A stretch of 64,000 nucleotides of DNA, taken from positions 1 to 64,000 of the forward strand of contig DDIN01000004.1 in the NCBI GenBank assembly GCA_002338565.1. The letters run 5' to 3'. This DNA is from Hyphomonadaceae bacterium UBA1849 (GTDB taxonomy: Bacteria > Pseudomonadota > Alphaproteobacteria > Caulobacterales > Hyphomonadaceae). Position numbers and translations under genes: made by a program. Positions 26,138 through 35,333 of the stretch are shown here, one piece after another; the first letter of the stretch is position 1, and each line of letters starts with the position of its first letter. The notes below the pieces were generated by a model, which had not been told where the DNA came from, made no database searches, and saw only the letters and a program-made list of their open reading frames with translations.

Positions 26138-26301
26138 GCGGGACGCAGTTTTCTTTAGATGCGAATGTAAGACAGTTTGATTTCGCAAATGATTGCTCAT
26201 GCAACAGTGCTAAAAGAGGGAACATTCTAGAAGCGAAAGCGCTTCCACCGGGGACTACTTTCGGCAAACTCGGGCGACCCGAACACGCCGACAATAGAGC
26301 A

Positions 26302-26715
26302 TTAATTGCATTTATGCTGCGCCAGCTTCTCAACTATTTCGACAGCTGTCTTTAGTAGTGCAGGATCTTCGATTTTGTTGAGTGCTAGGATGACCCTGGA
26401 AATTTCATTGCTTTGCATGGCTCTGGGTGGGGTGAGGCTCTCGCCGAACACGTCATTTTCCACGCCGTAAAAAACCTCGTGATTAAAAAAATATTCGAGC
26501 GGTTTTTCTAGTGCGATAGCAATCTCTGCGAGACGGCTCGCAGAGACCCGGTTGATACCTTTTTCGTATTTTTGGATTTGCTGGAACGTTAGGCCGACCT
26601 TCTTCGCAAGATCAATTTGCGTCAGCTTTATTTCCTTGCGGGCAGTGCGGATGAGGATGCCTATAGCCTCATCCATTCTGGTAACTGCCTTAGGATCATT
26701 ACTGCTAGTGCCCAT
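26302..26715 (-). CDS. XRE-family helix-turn-helix regulator
   Basis: 137 residues from the ATG at 26715, preceded by GCGGGGAC. The helix-turn-helix LTQIDLAKKVGLTFQQIQKYEKG is textbook XRE type, followed by VSASRLAEIAIALEKPLEYFF, a pattern frequent in Alphaproteobacteria. The C-terminal helix may mediate oligomerisation. Targets are unknown; it could control the microcin-like region or the protease operon. Confidence 0.85.
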   Translation of the reverse strand: MGTSSNDPKAVTRMDEAIGILIRTARKEIKLTQIDLAKKVGLTFQQIQKYEKGINRVSASRLAEIAIALEKPLEYFFNHEVFYGVENDVFGESLTPPRAMQSNEISRVILALNKIEDPALLKTAVEIVEKLAQHKCN

Positions 26716-26792
26716 TTTGTCCCCGCCAATGCCCACCAAGCTTTGATGTTAGTGCGAACGGGAGGTCAGAGCAACTTAACGGGGATTGGCTA

Positions 26793-26984
26793 TTAAGCGT
26801 CGACGGGCTCAGGCTGCTCAAGCGTCAGAAGTTCATGCATCAGGATGTACTTAAGCGCACCAGCAGTTTTTGTGACCTGATTTTCTGCGCCGAGTAAATC
26901 GCCGGTCATCTGCTGTATATGTGCTGACATCATAACCAGTGACTTCAGTTCTTTTTCCATTTCATGTGCGTGATTAGGTTGCAT
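26793..26984 (-). CDS. Small hypothetical protein, 63 residues
   Basis: ATG at 26984 is preceded by a strong AGGAAGGGG site, which supports a real gene. The product is helical with methionine-rich MVMMSAHIQQMTGDLL and an acidic tail (EQPEPVDA). No family recognised. It lies upstream of the XRE gene on the same strand and may be cotranscribed. Confidence 0.6.
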   Translation of the reverse strand: MQPNHAHEMEKELKSLVMMSAHIQQMTGDLLGAENQVTKTAGALKYILMHELLTLEQPEPVDA

Positions 26985-27168
26985 GGTAAAGCCCCTTCCT
27001 TTTTGGCTTTATCATTGCGCTCAAGACTGCTTGTCTTGTCCTGATGTGTAGCTGAGTGTTGCCTGATTTAATCTGAGTACTTTGTATTGATACAGAAAAA
27101 ATAACTTCCGGCATGGTCGGGCAACCACGCCAGAAGCCGTTTAGTTTGGGCAAACGGGAGAAAACTAA

Positions 27169-28797
27169 ATGCCGGGCCTACTAAATCTCGAAGATCAGTC
27201 GGTTCAATGTGAACATGTTTGCTTTGATTTTTACCGCAGTATTATAGAAACAGACGAAAGTCAATCAAAAGTAGAATTTAGGATTATGCACGTGCTGCGC
27301 GTGCTCATGGAGAATAATGGGCGGGTCGTGAGCAGAGACGTGTTGCACGAACGCGTCTGGGACGATGTTCATGTTGGAGAGGACTCCCTAAACCGCGCAA
27401 TCTCAGTTCTTCGTAGAGAATTTTCGGCGGCGGGCCTCAGGAATCTTATCACGACCATTCCAAGGCGAGGATATAGGTTTGATGGAGAGCTTAAGCTCGT
27501 ATCTCCATCAGCTTCCCCAGGGCGCGCGAGCGATAAAGCAAAGAGCCGCTCGCGGCTAACATCCGGCGCATTGATATTGGGGGCATTGGCGTTTGTCGTC
27601 TTAATCGGGTCAGCCGCGTGGATTGCTGGCAATGCAACAGAGACGGCGAGTGCACAACACCTCACCCCGGAACAAGTCGCTGCGCAGATTTCGCCAACAT
27701 TTAATGCAGCAATCCCAGAGCGCCAGCCAGCGATAGATCGCCGCGCGATCAGAAGCGCTTTGTCGCCGCTTTTAGACCGAGGAATGCCGGTGGATACCGC
27801 TGTCGCAACTCTCGTCGAATATCAGGATTTTGAAGAAGCGATTAGAGTGATGCGCGAAGCGCAGGACGGCTCTATGGGATCTCTGACACCTGAGAAATAC
27901 ACCGAGTTCTTGCATCAGATCGGGGCGCTTGCATTTGATCGGCAAAGTGATGTGGCTATCGCGGTGTATCTCGAGATTTTGCTGTTTAATCCGGATGATG
28001 TGCTAGCGTTGTCTCAGCTCTCAAAGCTCTATGTTCTTAAGAACGAAAGACGAGAGGCACTAGCGTATATCGAGCAAGCTCTTGCGGCGGACGAGTTGTC
28101 ACCGGCGGATCGTCTGGATTTAGAAGTGACGCGCATCCGCGCAAGCGTTGAAGACTTCCCTGAAGCAGCGCAGCAACTGGAGCGCGTACACGCGGAGGCC
28201 GTGGCTTTGGAGCAGTATTCGGTGGCTGCAAACGCGCTTCGCTATCAGGTAAATTATGAGTGGCTGAATGCCACTGTATCAAATGCAATTACACCTGATG
28301 ATTTAGAACGTTGGATTGGTCTTTTGGAGAGCGTACTTGTTTCACACGAAGCGAGCGAAACTTTTCACGAAATCCCTCTAACGAAGTCCATGATGGGATT
28401 GATGCTCAAACAATTGGACCGGAGGGATGAGGCCATAGCAGTGTTCTCAGAAGCGCTGGCATTAGAGCGCTTGCTGCACAGGCCAACGTGGCAGCACGCT
28501 ATTCTAACCAATCTGGCCACGACATACCTCGAAATCGGAGACCTAGAGCGCGGAGCGCGATACAACGACGAAGCTATCGTCGTCTTGCGAAATGCTAATC
28601 TGGCTTCGCAACTTCACTACAACTGGATGCTTGCATCAAAGATTGCCCACGAAAGCGGGCAAAGTGACGAGGCCTGCAGGATTTTTCGTTTAGCCATGCA
28701 GGCCTGGCCACCTTCACTGGAAGTACCGGGCGACGATGTTCAGCTGGAATCTGAGCTAGGCTGCGCCGCACCGATTATAAGCGCGATGAGGAATTAG
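27169..28797 (+). CDS. Membrane-anchored winged-helix regulator with TPR domain
   Basis: 542 residues. An OmpR/PhoB-type winged helix (residues 20-105; VVSRDVLHERVWDDVHVGEDSLNRAI, then TTIPRRGYRF) is followed by a single membrane helix (about 133-156) and a periplasmic domain of tetratricopeptide-like helical repeats, giving a CadC-like architecture. Such proteins read an extracytoplasmic signal and bind DNA directly. Its position before the microcin-like genes makes it a candidate activator. It converges with the Cys-rich peptide gene, overlapping by 4 bases. Confidence 0.8.
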   Translation: MPGLLNLEDQSVQCEHVCFDFYRSIIETDESQSKVEFRIMHVLRVLMENNGRVVSRDVLHERVWDDVHVGEDSLNRAISVLRREFSAAGLRNLITTIPRRGYRFDGELKLVSPSASPGRASDKAKSRSRLTSGALILGALAFVVLIGSAAWIAGNATETASAQHLTPEQVAAQISPTFNAAIPERQPAIDRRAIRSALSPLLDRGMPVDTAVATLVEYQDFEEAIRVMREAQDGSMGSLTPEKYTEFLHQIGALAFDRQSDVAIAVYLEILLFNPDDVLALSQLSKLYVLKNERREALAYIEQALAADELSPADRLDLEVTRIRASVEDFPEAAQQLERVHAEAVALEQYSVAANALRYQVNYEWLNATVSNAITPDDLERWIGLLESVLVSHEASETFHEIPLTKSMMGLMLKQLDRRDEAIAVFSEALALERLLHRPTWQHAILTNLATTYLEIGDLERGARYNDEAIVVLRNANLASQLHYNWMLASKIAHESGQSDEACRIFRLAMQAWPPSLEVPGDDVQLESELGCAAPIISAMRN

Positions 28798-29099
28798 ATT
28801 CCAAAGGAAATACAAATTCCGCAACCAGCCCCTGTGCAGCAATTGAGTGTGACCATGATCTGATCCGGATCACCCGAGGATTCCGCTTCTGAACGCTCCG
28901 CTACCTTAGGAGGATCAAGAGACACCTCGATTGCGAAATCTAGCTGACTAGCTTCACTGATCCCATGGTTTTCCATGGCCCAGATCGCTTTGGCGAAAAA
29001 TTTCTCATAGAGCCTTTGCTTGAGCAGCTCTGCTTTTTCCGGTGAGATTTGACCGTCAAGAAAATCCTGAAGCTGTTGCTTTGTAATTATACCAGACAT
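28794..29099 (-). CDS. Putative peptide precursor with cysteine-rich C-terminus
   Basis: 101 residues from the ATG at 29099, which has GGAGG five bases before it. The first 60 residues form a helical leader-like region (ITKQQLQDFLDGQISPEKAE), then an acidic linker, then the tail LNCCTGAGCGICISFGI with four cysteines in ten residues, unlike anything else in the protein. This bipartite design suggests a ribosomally made peptide natural product. No modifying enzyme is visible nearby, and there is no double-glycine leader, so export by the C39 transporter is not assured. Metal binding is an alternative. Confidence 0.55.
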   Translation of the reverse strand: MSGIITKQQLQDFLDGQISPEKAELLKQRLYEKFFAKAIWAMENHGISEASQLDFAIEVSLDPPKVAERSEAESSGDPDQIMVTLNCCTGAGCGICISFGI

Positions 29100-29373
29100 G
29101 TATGCCTCCATTCGCTAAAAAACGCCCCACCAAAACTACTTTGAATTGAATTTAGTCAAGGGCGGCGCTGTTCCTGAATTTTTCGGAACAGCGCAAATTT
29201 TAGGACAATTTCACTGGGGTAGGAAAAGATTGCTATCTCAAAGGCCGGATCGGCGCATTGAGCGGCGTATAAGCTCGCTCTTTGGCGAATGCGCGTTGGA
29301 CAACCGAAAATATTCAGCTATCGAAGATTGTATATTTCTTTGGTACTAAAAGCTTGGCTGGCTGGGGGCTTAA

Positions 29374-29910
29374 ATGGGCAGGCTCACTCTCATAATTTTT
29401 GCGTGTATTGTGATTTTTGCAGGATGGCCCATGCAGGCTGTGAGCGAAGAGCATGATTGTTCCGGCCACTCACCCAGGAACAACCAGCGCTATACCACCA
29501 CTGAGGTAAACCTGAGAAGCTGGAGCAGCACGGGCGCGGATATTTTGGCCACTCTGCCTGAAGGCGAGATTGTGTTTGCATACCAAACTTCCGGAGGGTG
29601 GTCGCGGGTCAATGTCGCTTCGTTGAATGTTACTGGTTATGTGGCCACGCGCTATCTCTCAGAGGCATGTGTGCCAGGCGGAGGATTGTCTCGCAGTTTG
29701 CTCTCAAGAGCTAATATATCGGCAATCTTACGGTCTCAGAGTTTGTCACGTTATAGTGGCTCGTGTCCTTGCCCATATAATTATGATCGCGGCGGTAGGC
29801 GCTGCGGCGCTCGCAGTGCGTATTCGCGTCCCGGAGGGGCAAGTCCGCTTTGCTATCCGCGCGATGTTACTGCTAACATGATTCAGTCATTCATCTCGTC
29901 CCGTCCTTGA
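29374..29910 (+). CDS. Secreted SH3-like domain protein with Cys-rich C-terminus
   Basis: 178 residues. Signal peptide (ending AVSEE region), then a bacterial SH3-like domain at about 40-105 (TEVNLRSWSSTGADILATLPEGE, WSRVNVASLNVTGYVATRYL). The C-terminal segment CPCPYNYDRGGRRCGARSAYSRPGG with a later LCY is a module seen in various secreted proteobacterial proteins. SH3 domains of this kind usually bind peptidoglycan. Its role within the locus is unknown. Confidence 0.75.
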   Translation: MGRLTLIIFACIVIFAGWPMQAVSEEHDCSGHSPRNNQRYTTTEVNLRSWSSTGADILATLPEGEIVFAYQTSGGWSRVNVASLNVTGYVATRYLSEACVPGGGLSRSLLSRANISAILRSQSLSRYSGSCPCPYNYDRGGRRCGARSAYSRPGGASPLCYPRDVTANMIQSFISSRP

Positions 29911-30113
29911 TACCGCTCACGTTCGAGGATGGTTTTCATCTTCTTTTGCGCGCTTTGATTCTCGCGCTGCTGGAAGAAGATCAGAACTGAAAGCCATGTT
30001 TGACGGAAGTTCGAAGCACCGCGTTCCTGCAGCTCGGTGCGTTCTGCTGTGCGGCGCGCTAGCTGTTCTTCTTGCTGGCGAATGTACTTCGCGAATTTTG
30101 GCATTGGGTGCAT
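29883..30113 (-). CDS. Hypothetical charged coiled-coil protein
   Basis: 76 residues, very rich in Arg, Gln and Glu (YIRQQEEQLARRTAERTELQE). The start lacks an obvious strong ribosome-binding site; an internal ATG (MPKF) is also possible. It converges on and overlaps the SH3-domain gene by 28 bases. It may be a real small protein. Confidence 0.4.
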   Translation of the reverse strand: MHPMPKFAKYIRQQEEQLARRTAERTELQERGASNFRQTWLSVLIFFQQRENQSAQKKMKTILERERYQGRDEMND

Positions 30114-30337
30114 TCGCTCACGTTTTCACGATACTATTCGAGAAAACACTTTAAACGCCCAATGATCTGCAGAACTTTTCATACTGATGTGTTGGACGGC
30201 GGCGTATGCATTCGAATCCATCAGTCGACAGAATATAAAAAAAACAAACAAAGCACTTTAAATAGAAAAATATTTGCATAAGTATCATCTTCTGCTAGAG
30301 TTAATTAAAATTAACAATTCAGAGGCAGGTGAAAGTT

Positions 30338-30661
30338 ATGCGCACGCTAAATTCAGCAGAGATTAACGTTGTTTCTGGGGGAGTTTTTTATGAAGACGAC
30401 CCGTTTGCGTTTGGTGGTTTTGATACTGACGTCACTCCCTATAACGATGCAATTACCGCAACATCCAATGGGGACGGAACATACGATTACCTAATCCACC
30501 AAGATGGCTTCTTTGACTTAAACGGAAATGCAGAATGGGATGGCTACGAGCCGGCGCGTTCGGAAGGTTTTACTGGAACTACAAATTCTGTGCCCGGTAC
30601 TGATCCCGTTGATCTTTTGAACTCATTTACGCCGCTACCTCCCGCCCCGTCGATATCATAG
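30338..30661 (+). CDS. Class II microcin-like precursor 1 (double-glycine leader)
   Basis: 107 residues from the ATG at 30338; AGGTG six bases upstream favours this over a GTG at 30329. The leader MRTLNSAEINVVSGG is 15 residues, the length and pattern of the colicin V leader (MRTL....L..VSGG). Cleavage after Gly-Gly would release a 92-residue product starting VFYEDDPF. The product is very acidic, lacks cysteine, is rich in Asp, Gly and Asn, and ends PLPPAPSIS. The C39 exporter 860 bases downstream is the expected processing enzyme. Activity is inferred only; it could be a signalling peptide. Confidence 0.75.
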   Translation: MRTLNSAEINVVSGGVFYEDDPFAFGGFDTDVTPYNDAITATSNGDGTYDYLIHQDGFFDLNGNAEWDGYEPARSEGFTGTTNSVPGTDPVDLLNSFTPLPPAPSIS

Positions 30662-30688
30662 TGTCGGTAGTGGTTCTAAGTTAGTTTA

Positions 30689-31369
30689 ATGCGCCATTTG
30701 GTCACTTTATCACTGCTGTTCGCTTCGCTGAGTTATGCAGCCAACTCGGATGTCGAACAGCAGCTTGAGACGCTGGATGCCTTCCAAACGTTTTGTTTGG
30801 ACACAAACATGGACGCAGAAAATTTTTCGAACTTGGTTGGCCAGTTCCACCTTGAAGTAGTGCCACGAGAGTTTGTAACAGAATACATGAACGGTATCAT
30901 TCCATTTCACATTTATGCTTATCGGCTGCACGAAGAGGCATATTTGATCTGGGAGGTTCAAGGCGAAATAACCAGCCAACAAAGACAACTGCACCGCGCC
31001 GGAAATCAAACGACAAGCAGTCCGATTAACGCAGATAACGTATTGCCGGATGTGTTGGGGCTTGGAACGAACCCGATCATTGGCGCAAAAGGATGTCGTA
31101 TTCTCTCTTTCAATGCAGAGATTCCGGCTTTTAGTGATCTTCAGTCGTTGAGTTTTGAAAACAGGATTGCAGGCGAGCCTACGCTCACACGGCAAGTTGT
31201 ACGAAATTTTCCGAACTCCTCTGAATCCGGTGACCACCTCGCTTGGCGCGTTGGAGGAGAAATAAACATAAACTATTTTCAAGCCTACACAGAAGCTTTG
31301 ATTATTTTATCTGTCTCTCAATCCGTTTCACCGGACGACGCTGCGCCTTCTTACCTAATTCCAGAATAA
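30689..31369 (+). CDS. Secreted hypothetical protein in the microcin-like locus
   Basis: 226 residues with a short signal peptide (MRHLVTLSLLFASLSYAA). It has two cysteines (FQTFC near residue 36 and GCRIL near 136), mixed alpha/beta composition and no membrane helix. It starts 27 bases after precursor 1 and precedes the exporter, so cotranscription is likely. By position it may be the periplasmic immunity or accessory protein for precursor 1; sequence alone gives no function. Confidence 0.65.
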   Translation: MRHLVTLSLLFASLSYAANSDVEQQLETLDAFQTFCLDTNMDAENFSNLVGQFHLEVVPREFVTEYMNGIIPFHIYAYRLHEEAYLIWEVQGEITSQQRQLHRAGNQTTSSPINADNVLPDVLGLGTNPIIGAKGCRILSFNAEIPAFSDLQSLSFENRIAGEPTLTRQVVRNFPNSSESGDHLAWRVGGEININYFQAYTEALIILSVSQSVSPDDAAPSYLIPE

Positions 31370-31521
31370 ATTCTGCCGTTCAGCTTGCACGGCGGGTCTG
31401 AATTAAGTGGGCCAAGGATTTTAAGTGCTCGGCGAATGTACCTAATCGCGCTTTGTGGCTGGGGAGCTTATGCAGATAGATCCCAAGACAATTCTTATAT
31501 CTGAACTACTAGGTAACGCTT

Positions 31522-33669
31522 GTGTCACTTCTCAATCTGTCCGGATTTAAAAGCATGCCGTTACTCCGACAAGCAGAAGCAGCGGAATGTGGCTTGGCGT
31601 GCGTCGGCATGATCGCGGGGTATCACGGATTTCAAGTTGATCTGCCGACACTGAGGCGTGATTTTCCAATATCACTTAAAGGAGCAACGCTTGCCGATGT
31701 GATCCAGATTGCGGCTGGAATGAATTTCGGCTCAAGGGCACTTCGGTGCGAGCTATCCGAGCTCAAAAACCTGCGAACGCCCGCGATTTTGCATTGGAAG
31801 ATGAGCCATTTCGTCGTGCTTAAAAAGGCGACATCGAGAAGAGTGGAAATCTTCGATCCTGCGCTGGGACGACAGAGCTTTCAGATGGAAGACATTAGTG
31901 ATCAATTTACAGGAGTCGCACTAGAGCTTACCCCTACTTCGAATTTCGTAAAAAAAAGAGAGCGTAACCCTATTCGACTGACCAGCCTTGTCAGGCTGAG
32001 CGGAGAGAGTTGGAAGGCACTTGGCCAAGGCGTTCTGCTCTCTTTGTTTCTCCAAATATTCGTATTGCTTACCCCATATTATATGCAGCTCGTCATTGAT
32101 GATGCGATTTTAAAGGGTAATCTGAATTTTCTAACAGCGATCGCCACGGGATTTGGGGTGCTCGCTCTTTTCGAAATGCTGACCGGTGTACTGCGCGGCC
32201 TGGTGTTCCAGTTTCTCTCCAATGTGGTGGCCTTCGATATGGAAGCCAGCCTTTTGCACCACATGGTGCGCTTACCCTTATCCTATTTTCATCGCAGACA
32301 CACCGGGGATATTCAACAGCGGTTTCAATCGCTTCTGCCTATCAGAGATTTCGTTGTGAACGGCGCAATAGCGGCCTTGCTGGACGGCGTGCTTGCCATC
32401 TTCATCGGCGTAATTTTGTTTATGTACGATTTCTACCTCGGGCTAACCGTGCTTGCAGTGGTGATATTATATGCGCTGGCTCGGCTAAGTTTTTTAGAGA
32501 TATCGAAGAAACTCGCAGGAAACCTTCTGGTGGCTGAGGCAAAAGAGAACACCAAATTCTTGGAAACCTTGCGCGCAATGCAAACCATCAAGGTGTCAGG
32601 GGCGGAAGTGGAACGGGAAAACCTTTGGAGAAACTTAGCGGCTGAAACCCTAAACGCTCAAATTAGGGTGGGCAATGTCAATATTGGCTATCAAGCGCTG
32701 AATAAGTTTTTGATGGCGGGCTCAAATGTTCTTATAGTTTACCTTGCAGCGCAGTCCATTTTTCAAAGCGAAATGACGATCGGAATGCTCACAGCCATAA
32801 TGGCATACAAAGGCCAATTCGAAGGCCGCTTAACCACGCTTCTTGATCAATGGGTGGCCTTTAAGTTGCTTGATGTCCATTTAGAGCGCGTTTCGGACAT
32901 TGGCCTTACTGAGCAAGAACAGCACTTGAAAACGCAGGGAATGAACAAACCCCTCGACGGCAAAATCGAAGTTCGTAAGCTCATGTTTCGCTACGCACCT
33001 CATGAAAAGGAAGTGCTAAGAAACATAAATTTGAAAATTGAGCCTGGGGAATTCGTAGCAATTTGCGGCCCGTCAGGTTCAGGTAAGTCCACATTGATGC
33101 GTCTACTGGTCGGATTGTATCAACCAAGCTACGGCGAAGTACTGTTTGACGGTTATCCCGTCTCGTCCTGGGGGTTATCGAATCTTCGCAGACAAATCGG
33201 AGTAGTCATGCAAGACGATACACTGCTTGCTGGCTCTATCGAAGAGAACATCTCTCTATTCGACGACCGGCCAGACCACGATACAATCCGTTGGGCTGCC
33301 AAATTGGCGCAGATTGATGAAGACATCCAGAATATGCCTATGGGATACAAGTCGCTCGTTGGAGATATGGGCTCGTCTTTATCGGGTGGGCAGCAGCAAC
33401 GTGTGATGATCGCGAGGGCGTTGTACCGCAGGCCTAAGTTGCTTGTCATGGATGAGAGCACGAGTGCTTTGGACATAACGCGTGAACAAAATTTAAATCA
33501 GGCTCTGAAGGAGTTGACCATGACGCGGATTGTGGCGGCCCACAGGCCTGAAACTCTGAGAGCCGCTGATCGCGTAGTCGTCTTGGAAGGTGGTACCTTG
33601 AATAGCCCATTTGCTCAAAACGTAGAAAATCGCGATAACACCAATCGTTTTTCGATTGACTTATCCTGA
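31522..33669 (+). CDS. C39 peptidase-containing ABC exporter (CvaB type)
   Basis: 715 residues from a GTG. The N-terminal C39 protease has oxyanion Gln17, catalytic Cys23 (AECGLAC), His96 (MSHFVVL) and Asp112 (IFDPALG). A transmembrane domain follows (about 160-430), then the ATPase with Walker A GPSGSGKST, signature LSGGQQQR and Walker B LLVMDESTSALD. Such transporters cut leaders after Gly-Gly and export the peptide through an HlyD adaptor and TolC. All catalytic residues are present. The gene follows precursor 1 and converges with the adaptor gene. Confidence 0.93.
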   Translation: MSLLNLSGFKSMPLLRQAEAAECGLACVGMIAGYHGFQVDLPTLRRDFPISLKGATLADVIQIAAGMNFGSRALRCELSELKNLRTPAILHWKMSHFVVLKKATSRRVEIFDPALGRQSFQMEDISDQFTGVALELTPTSNFVKKRERNPIRLTSLVRLSGESWKALGQGVLLSLFLQIFVLLTPYYMQLVIDDAILKGNLNFLTAIATGFGVLALFEMLTGVLRGLVFQFLSNVVAFDMEASLLHHMVRLPLSYFHRRHTGDIQQRFQSLLPIRDFVVNGAIAALLDGVLAIFIGVILFMYDFYLGLTVLAVVILYALARLSFLEISKKLAGNLLVAEAKENTKFLETLRAMQTIKVSGAEVERENLWRNLAAETLNAQIRVGNVNIGYQALNKFLMAGSNVLIVYLAAQSIFQSEMTIGMLTAIMAYKGQFEGRLTTLLDQWVAFKLLDVHLERVSDIGLTEQEQHLKTQGMNKPLDGKIEVRKLMFRYAPHEKEVLRNINLKIEPGEFVAICGPSGSGKSTLMRLLVGLYQPSYGEVLFDGYPVSSWGLSNLRRQIGVVMQDDTLLAGSIEENISLFDDRPDHDTIRWAAKLAQIDEDIQNMPMGYKSLVGDMGSSLSGGQQQRVMIARALYRRPKLLVMDESTSALDITREQNLNQALKELTMTRIVAAHRPETLRAADRVVVLEGGTLNSPFAQNVENRDNTNRFSIDLS

Positions 33670-33746
33670 TCATTGCAAAATGTCTGAGTTTTCCGCCGCC
33701 TGTTGGAGCAGCAAAATTTTTTCGTTTCCATAGGCGTAAAAGGCGC

Positions 33747-34991
33747 TCAGCGTGTGCTTAAAAGTGGCTCTAGCAACCATTCGATCAGTCGGCGATCTTC
33801 CAATACGATTTCGGCGGTCAGCTCCATTCCCGATTGCAGCGGGATATTGCTTGAGAAAGCCTCGATGGACGTGTCCTCTAACTGGACCGAGACGCGGTAG
33901 AGAGGCTCTGGATTTTGAGATGTAATGCCGAGTTCTTGCGGCATGAGAGTCGCAGACGAGATATCTGAAACAATGCCTCTTCCAAAGCCGAATTTTTGAT
34001 AGGGAAGCGCGTCATACTGCAAGTTAACTTGCTGGCCGGTCTCCACAAATGCGATTGCACGGGACGGAAGAAACAACTCTGCAACCAGAACGCTGTTTTC
34101 GGGTGAAATTGTGAGCAGCGGCACATTTGGATTTGAAACTTCACCTGCGCGTGCCTGAAGTGCAGTGACGTAGCCGTTGGTTGTCGCCACCAGAACGTAA
34201 GATGCATCGGCCTCAATTTGCTGTATTTGTGCTTCGAGTTGTATCAAACGCTGATCCAATTCCGACAATTCTCGTCTCTCCGACGCCGAAATTTGGTCGA
34301 TCTGAATTTCAATTCTGTCTTGTTCGGACCTCGTCTCGGCGACCTCTGAAGTCAGGCGCAAAAGCGCAGCCTGAGCCTGGACGTAAGCGTCGCTGCGAGC
34401 AAATCGGTCTGGCTCGCCAATGAGGCCCTCATCAAAAAAAAACTCTCCGTCAGCGGCTCGTCTTCTCGCGAGTTCAACTCTTTGTTCCTGAATTTCCACC
34501 TGCTGCTCTAGCTCGGATTGTCTGCGTCTGGCGTTTGTCAGATTTTGCCTGGCTTCAGCTTCTGATAAGCGCGCGCTTTCGATGATTACACCGCGATAAT
34601 CGAGCAAGGCCTCGCGTTCCCGGTGCAGGCTCTGAATAGTTTCTTCGCTAAGCGCTGTCCCATCTGTGAGCACCCGGTCGCTCGAAACCTCGACCAGCGG
34701 AGCATCGACCTCTACGAACTGACCGTCCTCCACAAACACATTTCGAATTGTTCCATTGTCCAGAGTGTACACCCGCGCTTCTGCGGCGGTTGGTCGTAAC
34801 CGTCCACGCACGCTCTCAGTGCGTGCGAAATCGACTGAGAAAACAAAAACTCCAGCCGCTAGGACGAAGAAAGTGATTAGCCCCGTGATCCACCCCCAGG
34901 CTATCGGCAGTACAGCGGTTGGTTCACCGAGCTGGCTTGCTGCATTCGACTGCGCTAGAAGAGCTTCTTTCCTGAATAAATCGTGGCTCAT
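33747..34991 (-). CDS. HlyD-family membrane fusion protein (CvaA type)
   Basis: 414 residues. One N-terminal membrane helix (about 30-52), a split lipoyl domain (TLDNGTIRNVFVEDGQFVEVDAPL and YVLVATTNGYVTALQARAGE), a long coiled-coil hairpin (about 115-265) and a C-terminal beta domain. It bridges the ABC exporter to the outer-membrane channel. It is the last gene of the minus-strand arm containing precursor 2. No TolC gene is present here, so a chromosomal one must serve. Confidence 0.92.
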   Translation of the reverse strand: MSHDLFRKEALLAQSNAASQLGEPTAVLPIAWGWITGLITFFVLAAGVFVFSVDFARTESVRGRLRPTAAEARVYTLDNGTIRNVFVEDGQFVEVDAPLVEVSSDRVLTDGTALSEETIQSLHREREALLDYRGVIIESARLSEAEARQNLTNARRRQSELEQQVEIQEQRVELARRRAADGEFFFDEGLIGEPDRFARSDAYVQAQAALLRLTSEVAETRSEQDRIEIQIDQISASERRELSELDQRLIQLEAQIQQIEADASYVLVATTNGYVTALQARAGEVSNPNVPLLTISPENSVLVAELFLPSRAIAFVETGQQVNLQYDALPYQKFGFGRGIVSDISSATLMPQELGITSQNPEPLYRVSVQLEDTSIEAFSSNIPLQSGMELTAEIVLEDRRLIEWLLEPLLSTR

Positions 34992-35054
34992 GAGAAGTTG
35001 TATACTTTAAGACGGCACTAGTTTGGTTTGTGTTTCATCAGAATATGATGACAA

Positions 35055-35279
35055 TTAAAGCGAATAAGTGTTTGGCCTTCCCGGGACTTCCAGCACGCTC
35101 CGCATCACAATATTTTGCGATTTATCACAACTAAAATCGATAGAAGAGCCGACATACATGTTAGCAGATGGGTGAGCTATTGCTAATTTTCTGACTTCAG
35201 CAACACAACGCTCAAGAGTGGTGAGGTCCACGAAGAGGTCGTGTTTCGGTTCGAAATTTGCGAGAATGTGACCAGTCAA
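35055..35279 (-). CDS. Small hypothetical protein in the microcin-like operon
   Basis: 74 residues from a TTG at 35279 preceded by CGGAG at proper spacing. No signal peptide; contains ERCVAEVRKLAIAHPSANMYV and a second cysteine. It lies between a small secreted protein and HlyD, same strand, with 54- and 63-base gaps. Could be accessory or immunity protein; not recognised. Confidence 0.5.
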   Translation of the reverse strand: MTGHILANFEPKHDLFVDLTTLERCVAEVRKLAIAHPSANMYVGSSIDFSCDKSQNIVMRSVLEVPGRPNTYSL

Positions 35280-35333
35280 AATTTCTCCGGAATACCGGTC
35301 ATAAAAATTTTTCTCAGACCTTCAGCGATTCAC

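Noticed and set aside
26004..26333. 109-residue minus-strand frame
   Set aside because: Overlaps the hairpins and the protease end; Ala/Ser/Cys-rich translation looks non-coding.
29146..29349. 67-residue frame with an apparent KGG near its start
   Set aside because: The leader would be only seven residues, the start is a TTG without a ribosome-binding site, and the rest is Arg-rich shadow-like sequence.
31470..31550. 26-codon upstream frame with GGGGAG site before the ABC exporter
   Set aside because: Could be a leader peptide, but it overlaps the exporter start and shows no conserved feature; too little evidence.
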